From Candidatus Macondimonas diazotrophica (GTDB taxonomy: Bacteria; Pseudomonadota; Gammaproteobacteria; UBA5335): a stretch of 64,000 bases of DNA. Below, piece after piece: positions 60,615 through 64,000 of this stretch. The translations under genes and the position numbers were made by a program. The DNA is taken from positions 124,001-188,000 of the forward strand of contig NZ_SRIO01000003.1 in assembly GCF_004684205.1 (NCBI RefSeq), in the 5' to 3' direction. The notes beneath the pieces were generated by a model. The model made no database searches and was not told the origin of the DNA. It was given only the letters and a program-made list of their open reading frames with translations. The number at the start of each line of letters is the position of its first letter. Position 1 is the first letter of the stretch.

Positions 60615-60961
60615 GCCGAACCGCTCCGCATGAATCGCTTCAGCACCAGCGCAGTCAACACCAGGGTCGACAGCGTGCTCACCACAAGGGTGACGAGCAG
60701 CGCGATGCCCTCGGTGCGGAGAACGGCGGCATGCGTCATGAGTCCGACGCCCGCGGGCACGAAGAGCAGAGACAGATGACGCTGGGTCAGTGCGCTGACG
60801 CGTTCCAGTTCGGCGGAAACCCGTCCCCGGATGATCAGCGCGGTGAGCAGCAGGACCATGCCCATCACGGCACCCGGAACGGGCAGGCCGCTCACATGGG
60901 CCAGCACTTGTCCTGCCAGGGTGAACCCCAGCAGGGTGATCAGGGCCAGCAGGCCGTCCAT
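60611..60961 (-). CDS. lrgA: LrgA/CidA-family membrane protein
   Basis: A 116-residue, four-TM LrgA/CidA protein (LITLLGFTLAGQVL at the start, then LPVPGAVMGMVLLL and LLFVPAGVGLMTHAAVL). It is translationally coupled to lrgB by an ATGA overlap and is the first gene of the pair. It works with LrgB as a two-component membrane system. Confidence 0.9.
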   Translation of the reverse strand: MDGLLALITLLGFTLAGQVLAHVSGLPVPGAVMGMVLLLTALIIRGRVSAELERVSALTQRHLSLLFVPAGVGLMTHAAVLRTEGIALLVTLVVSTLSTLVLTALVLKRFMRSGSA

Positions 60962-61291
60962 CGAATCAGATCCTTTTCGGGCAAGCCGGGATACCCCTGT
61001 GAGGGCGGACGTCCGGATCGGATCGGACCCATGTCCATGGGGACCGCCGACCTTCGGTGCCGAGATGTGTTCACGGTGCTGCCGCGCCCGAACCGTGGCT
61101 GATGTTCAGGCGGGCCGATATGACCGAAACCCGCATTCCGGCCGTCCATGGCCGAAGACAATTCCCGGTCGCCGCAATGTTCGAGCGGCGCGGGTGGCGT
61201 TAGGACGGCGGTCTTTCGAGCATGCGGCATCAAGCGCACGAAATGCCTGCCCGAAAAATCGCCAGAAATCCAGAGGACGCGGCTTCGGGGG
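60962..61291. other. Spacer between the thioesterase gene and lrgA
   Basis: This 330-bp spacer has no credible ORF. It holds the lrgA promoter on the minus strand, not confidently located, and the third GAAACCCGC/CCATGG motif (61126-61151), around a CGGCC-GTCCAT-GGCCG hairpin. Confidence 0.5.
61126..61151 (+). repeat. Intergenic GAAACCCGC/CCATGG motif, copy 3
   Basis: GAAACCCGC, eleven bases, then CCATGG. Its 3' half folds into CGGCC-GTCCAT-GGCCG. See the copies at 41074-41092 and 55027-55050. Confidence 0.35.
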
Positions 61292-62191
61292 CTAACGCTT
61301 GCTGGGGCGGACCAGATGCGTCATGGTGCCGAAGGCCTTGAGCCGGAGGCTCTCAGCGCCGAAGATCTGTACCAGATTGTGCGTTAATCCATCTTCACGG
61401 CGCAGGCTTGTGGCGTGCGCGACGAGCGCCTCGCCCGCTGCAGGCTCGCAAAAGGCGGTCTGGATGCTGAGCGTCACCGCCATGCCCAGATCATCGGCCA
61501 GCGAGCAACCAGCGCCGCCGCCGGTATTGTCGAGCAGGGTCAGAATCTGGCCCGGAGAGATCTGGCCGTTCCAGTCTCGGTGCTCCGGAATGTCATCCTG
61601 GCGCATCCGGCACAGGCCATCGCCCATCCACTCCGTGGTGCAGCCGGGGTGAGCGCGACCCATGGCCTGGTTGAAGAGCTTCACCATAGGGCCGAAACGG
61701 GTGAGGGCGGCCTCCGAGGGCTGTGCCAGCGCGGTGAAGGGGTCCTGCGGCTGATTCGGATGTGTGACCGCGCTGCCCGTCGGTGCATTGCGGAACAGAA
61801 CCTGGGCGCGGGCGATGCATTCACCCGCTGCGTTGATCGCTTCGACATGTACGAAGCTGAATTCCCGCGTGCGCCGCGACAACGTGGCGCGCGCGCTCAG
61901 CCCTTCGCGGCCGCCACCGGCAAGGTAGGCGATCTGAAAATCCAACGTCTGCGGCAGCGCGGCGTCCTCGCTTTCCGCCTGGCCCCAGACCAGCAGCTTG
62001 GCCGCATCGTGCAGAAAACTGGCGAGCATGCCGCCATGGGTGCGCCCGGCCATGTTCATGTTGCTGGGCCGGAAGGGGAGTTCGACCTCCAAGAGTGGGG
62101 CAGCATCGTGCCACGCCAGAGGTGCGGCGCCTAGACGTTCGCCCCAAGCATCTGCGGCGTAGCGGGTCTTGAGTACAGGGATATCAAGCAT
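61292..62191 (-). CDS. Double-hotdog acyl-CoA thioesterase-like protein
   Basis: A 299-residue protein with two hotdog domains. The first (about 25-140) has NMAGRTHGGMLASFLHDAAKLL, the PaaI/4HBT HGG-x-D pattern. The second (about 165-290) has GQISPGQILTLLDNTGGGAGCSLA, with Pro-Gly in place of His-Gly. This suggests a single functional site or a divided one. Acyl-CoA thioesterase activity is likely by fold; substrate is unknown. No clear Shine-Dalgarno precedes the ATG at 62191. It is divergent from the NUDIX gene. Confidence 0.82.
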   Translation of the reverse strand: MLDIPVLKTRYAADAWGERLGAAPLAWHDAAPLLEVELPFRPSNMNMAGRTHGGMLASFLHDAAKLLVWGQAESEDAALPQTLDFQIAYLAGGGREGLSARATLSRRTREFSFVHVEAINAAGECIARAQVLFRNAPTGSAVTHPNQPQDPFTALAQPSEAALTRFGPMVKLFNQAMGRAHPGCTTEWMGDGLCRMRQDDIPEHRDWNGQISPGQILTLLDNTGGGAGCSLADDLGMAVTLSIQTAFCEPAAGEALVAHATSLRREDGLTHNLVQIFGAESLRLKAFGTMTHLVRPSKR

Positions 62192-62197
62192 TGTAAG

Positions 62198-62216
62198 GAT
62201 TCATTCTCATTATTGC
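62198..62216. promoter_or_regulatory. Fur-box-like sequence
   Basis: The stretch CATTCTCATTATT (62202-62214) matches the Fur repeat pattern CATTATCATTATC at 11 of 13 positions. It lies seven bases upstream of the thioesterase start and about 75 bp upstream of the NUDIX start. Iron-responsive control is possible but unproven. Confidence 0.3.
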
Positions 62217-62289
62217 GGGTTATAGGAATTATAAAAGGTGTCACACTTCCAGGAAAGATTTCGAGCGGGCCAACCCAAGGGAGAGGCCG

Positions 62290-62838
62290 ATGGCAGACGG
62301 ATATGAGCATGAGATCAAGGGCCGGTTTCTGCGGTTTCAGACCCGAGCGTTCGATTTGCCTGATGGGAAGTCGGTGCAACTCGACTGGGTGGGACATCCT
62401 GGCGCGGCGGCTGTGGTAGCGGTGGATGACAGCGGGCGCCTGTGCCTGCTGCGTCAATATCGCCCGGTGATGGGGGCCTGGATGTGGGAGATCCCTGCTG
62501 GGAAGCGTGACGATGGTGAGGCACTGGCGGTGACTGCACGCCGGGAGCTGACCGAAGAAACCGGTCTTCATGCCGATCGGTGGGTGGATCTGGGGCCGAT
62601 CTGGCCCAGTCCCGCGTTTTGTGACGAGGTCATCCACCTGTACGCCGCGTGCGACCTGTCGTCCGGCGATTCGTGTCCGGACGAGGACGAACATCTCGAA
62701 GTGCACTGGGTCACCCCGGCTGCGTTATCAGCCATGATTCGTTCTGGAGAAATTCTCGACAGCAAGACACTGGCGGCGCTGATGCGCGCCTGTCTGGCCG
62801 GTTTGCTGACTTTGCCGCCCGCGGCCCAGCGGGGTTAA
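62290..62838 (+). CDS. NUDIX hydrolase, ADP-ribose pyrophosphatase-like
   Basis: A 182-residue NUDIX hydrolase with a complete box from Gly71 to Leu93: G-x5-E-x7-RELTEETGL. LLRQYRPVMGAWMWEIPAG preceding the box is the pattern of ADP-ribose/nucleoside diphosphate sugar pyrophosphatases. SPAFCDEVIHLYAACDL follows it. The Shine-Dalgarno is GGGAGAGG. It is divergent from the thioesterase gene. Confidence 0.9.
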   Translation: MADGYEHEIKGRFLRFQTRAFDLPDGKSVQLDWVGHPGAAAVVAVDDSGRLCLLRQYRPVMGAWMWEIPAGKRDDGEALAVTARRELTEETGLHADRWVDLGPIWPSPAFCDEVIHLYAACDLSSGDSCPDEDEHLEVHWVTPAALSAMIRSGEILDSKTLAALMRACLAGLLTLPPAAQRG

Positions 62839-62949
62839 ATCGTGCAGTCGGACGCGGGGCTGTGCCCAAGATGTCAGGGACGGCAGGGGGGGTGTATCCG
62901 TCGACCCCACTCCTGCCGCGCCCAGGTTCGGCGGGCTAAGCCGCCCATT

Positions 62950-63225
62950 TCAGGCTTGATAGACACCGAGCCGGCGAGGGAGCCACCAGATGAAGCCGAA
63001 GATGAGCGTCTTGACGACCACGGTCAGTGGCGGCACGCCCATGCCCTTGAGTGCGATGAAAGCCAGGATGATTTCGCCGGCGTGGATCAGCAGGATGATT
63101 CCCCAAAGCATGCCGAGCGGGTGATCGAAACCTTGCCCCGAGCCGATCATCACGCCGAGCGCGAGCAGGTGAAAGAGAACGATCCCGATTCCCTGAATGA
63201 GCCAGAACGTACGCGATTGCAGCAT
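62950..63225 (-). CDS. Small membrane protein of unknown function
   Basis: A 91-residue protein with three predicted TM helices (about 5-28, 38-60 and 66-85) and a basic C-terminus (PRRLGVYQA). I do not recognise the family. It is separated from the NUDIX gene by 111 bp and lies 66 bp downstream of the SpoVR gene on the same strand, so cotranscription is possible. Confidence 0.75.
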   Translation of the reverse strand: MLQSRTFWLIQGIGIVLFHLLALGVMIGSGQGFDHPLGMLWGIILLIHAGEIILAFIALKGMGVPPLTVVVKTLIFGFIWWLPRRLGVYQA

Positions 63226-63291
63226 GGGTCCCTTCCTTGGACAGTTTAGTGCGGAAATGCGGCCGCTAGCATACCAGAAGTCGTTCCGGCA

Positions 63292-64000
63292 TCACTCGCC
63301 GACTGCAAGCCGCGCTTCCTTACCCTGGCCGGTTACGGAGTACAGGACCACCGGGCGGCGCCAGATGGCGTGAATGTATTCGAGCACTTTGCGGGCTGAA
63401 TCCATTTCCAGGCCGCGCTGGTCGAGCGCATGGTCCTGCTGAAGAACCAAGGTGCCGTCCCGGCGCATTTCAGTGACCTGAACATGGGGCGCGCCATAGT
63501 GATACTTGGGGGCCAGCAGGGTTTCCTTGAGCGCATCGATATCCCGGTCATGAACCACCGCCTCGCGTCCGCGGCGACGCGTGGTGTAATGGAACAGATC
63601 CAAGCGCCTGGCGAGATCCTCATCCAGATAATTGCGGATGAAACCGAAGTCATCTTCGCTGGCCATGATCTGGCGGGCGACATCCAGTCCGTGGTGTTCG
63701 ATGATGTGCTCCCACAGACTAAAGCCGAGGTGATAGGGGTTGACCTGCAGCGAGATCTGCGCATCGCCTGCGTAGGGGCGGACCACGTCCGAATGAGTCT
63801 TGATTGCATCCACGTACATCTCGTCGGGCAAGAAGCGTGCCTCGCGCAGCAGGCGGGCATGCCAATAGGACGCCCAGCCCTCGTTCATGATCTGGCAGGC
63901 GAAAATTGGCTTGAAATAGAACGATTCTTCCCGCACGGCGAGAAGGATGTCGCGTTCCCAGCCGTCGAGATCCGGTGCGTAGTGGGCGATGAACCACAGC
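63292..64000 (-). CDS. SpoVR-family protein, 5' end outside window
   Basis: The C-terminal 235 or so residues of a SpoVR-family protein; the N-terminus runs off the right edge. WFIAHYAPDLDGWERDILLAVREESFYF, CQIMNEGWASYWHARLLRE and NPYHLGFSLWEHIIEHHG are family signatures. An internal GTG would give a shorter ORF, but the frame is open and conserved to the edge. SpoVR is named for spore cortex formation in Bacillus; in proteobacteria it is usually next to prkA and yeaH, which would lie beyond the right edge. Biochemical function is unknown. Confidence 0.92.
   Translation of the reverse strand, partial: LWFIAHYAPDLDGWERDILLAVREESFYFKPIFACQIMNEGWASYWHARLLREARFLPDEMYVDAIKTHSDVVRPYAGDAQISLQVNPYHLGFSLWEHIIEHHGLDVARQIMASEDDFGFIRNYLDEDLARRLDLFHYTTRRRGREAVVHDRDIDALKETLLAPKYHYGAPHVQVTEMRRDGTLVLQQDHALDQRGLEMDSARKVLEYIHAIWRRPVVLYSVTGQGKEARLAVGE

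Overview
The window is a GC-rich, gene-dense bacterial chromosome segment with no phage, insertion sequence, integron or CRISPR array that I can see. Several gene neighbourhoods point to a gammaproteobacterium: rsxABCDGE followed by nth, minC-minD-minE, lysC-csrA-tRNA-Ser(GCU), hda/DUF2066 divergent from purM-purN-DUF3108, metG divergent from mrp, and yciI-bolA-peptidyl-prolyl isomerase. A type II sulfide:quinone reductase beside thioredoxin reductase and a 2-Cys peroxiredoxin suggests an organism exposed to sulfide, perhaps a sulfur oxidiser. The genus is not determinable from what I can see.

Layout. 1-7644 (minus): the 5' part of an ABC1/UbiB-type kinase gene and an RND efflux operon (adaptor, pump, TolC-like channel). 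7940-15985: a DUF2126 transglutaminase with a DUF2863-like gene and an unknown gene on minus, divergent from a circularly permuted ATP-grasp gene and an alpha-E gene on plus. 16068-22414 (plus): hemB-aroE-SprT-like, a Rieske protein, lysC, csrA, tRNA-Ser and an APC permease. 22514-29327 (minus): host-attachment-like protein, minEDC, a small membrane protein, gpmA, trxB, peroxiredoxin and SQR. 29439-39579 (minus): eleven tightly packed genes, metG-rsxABCDGE-nth-DUF1841-mgtE-nlpC/P60. 39693-48562: mrp, a Pmp3 peptide, dcd, purine synthesis genes, DUF2066, hda, peptidyl-prolyl isomerase, bolA, yciI and yciO. 48627-50329 (minus): two tandem paralogous secreted proteins of unknown function. 50979-54812: ygiQ, a membrane-anchored redoxin and an orphan DUF2282 (bufferin-1-like) precursor. 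55101-64000: lpdA and aceE without aceF, lrgAB, a double-hotdog thioesterase, a NUDIX hydrolase, a small membrane protein and the 3' part of a SpoVR gene.

Main points of interest. (1) RsxA and RsxE lack all four cysteines expected to hold the intramembrane [2Fe-2S] cluster of Rnf/NQR complexes, although RsxB and RsxC keep their cluster motifs. (2) Two exported paralogs share an N-terminal VSGQ motif and an ungapped 128-residue C-terminal domain (89 identities counted by eye), and both genes end in near-identical hairpin terminators. (3) The DUF2282 peptide has no modification genes beside it. (4) The pyruvate dehydrogenase locus lacks its E2 gene. (5) The transglutaminase/ATP-grasp/alpha-E set is a predicted but biochemically unassigned amide-bond system, here with extra DUF2863-like and unknown partners.
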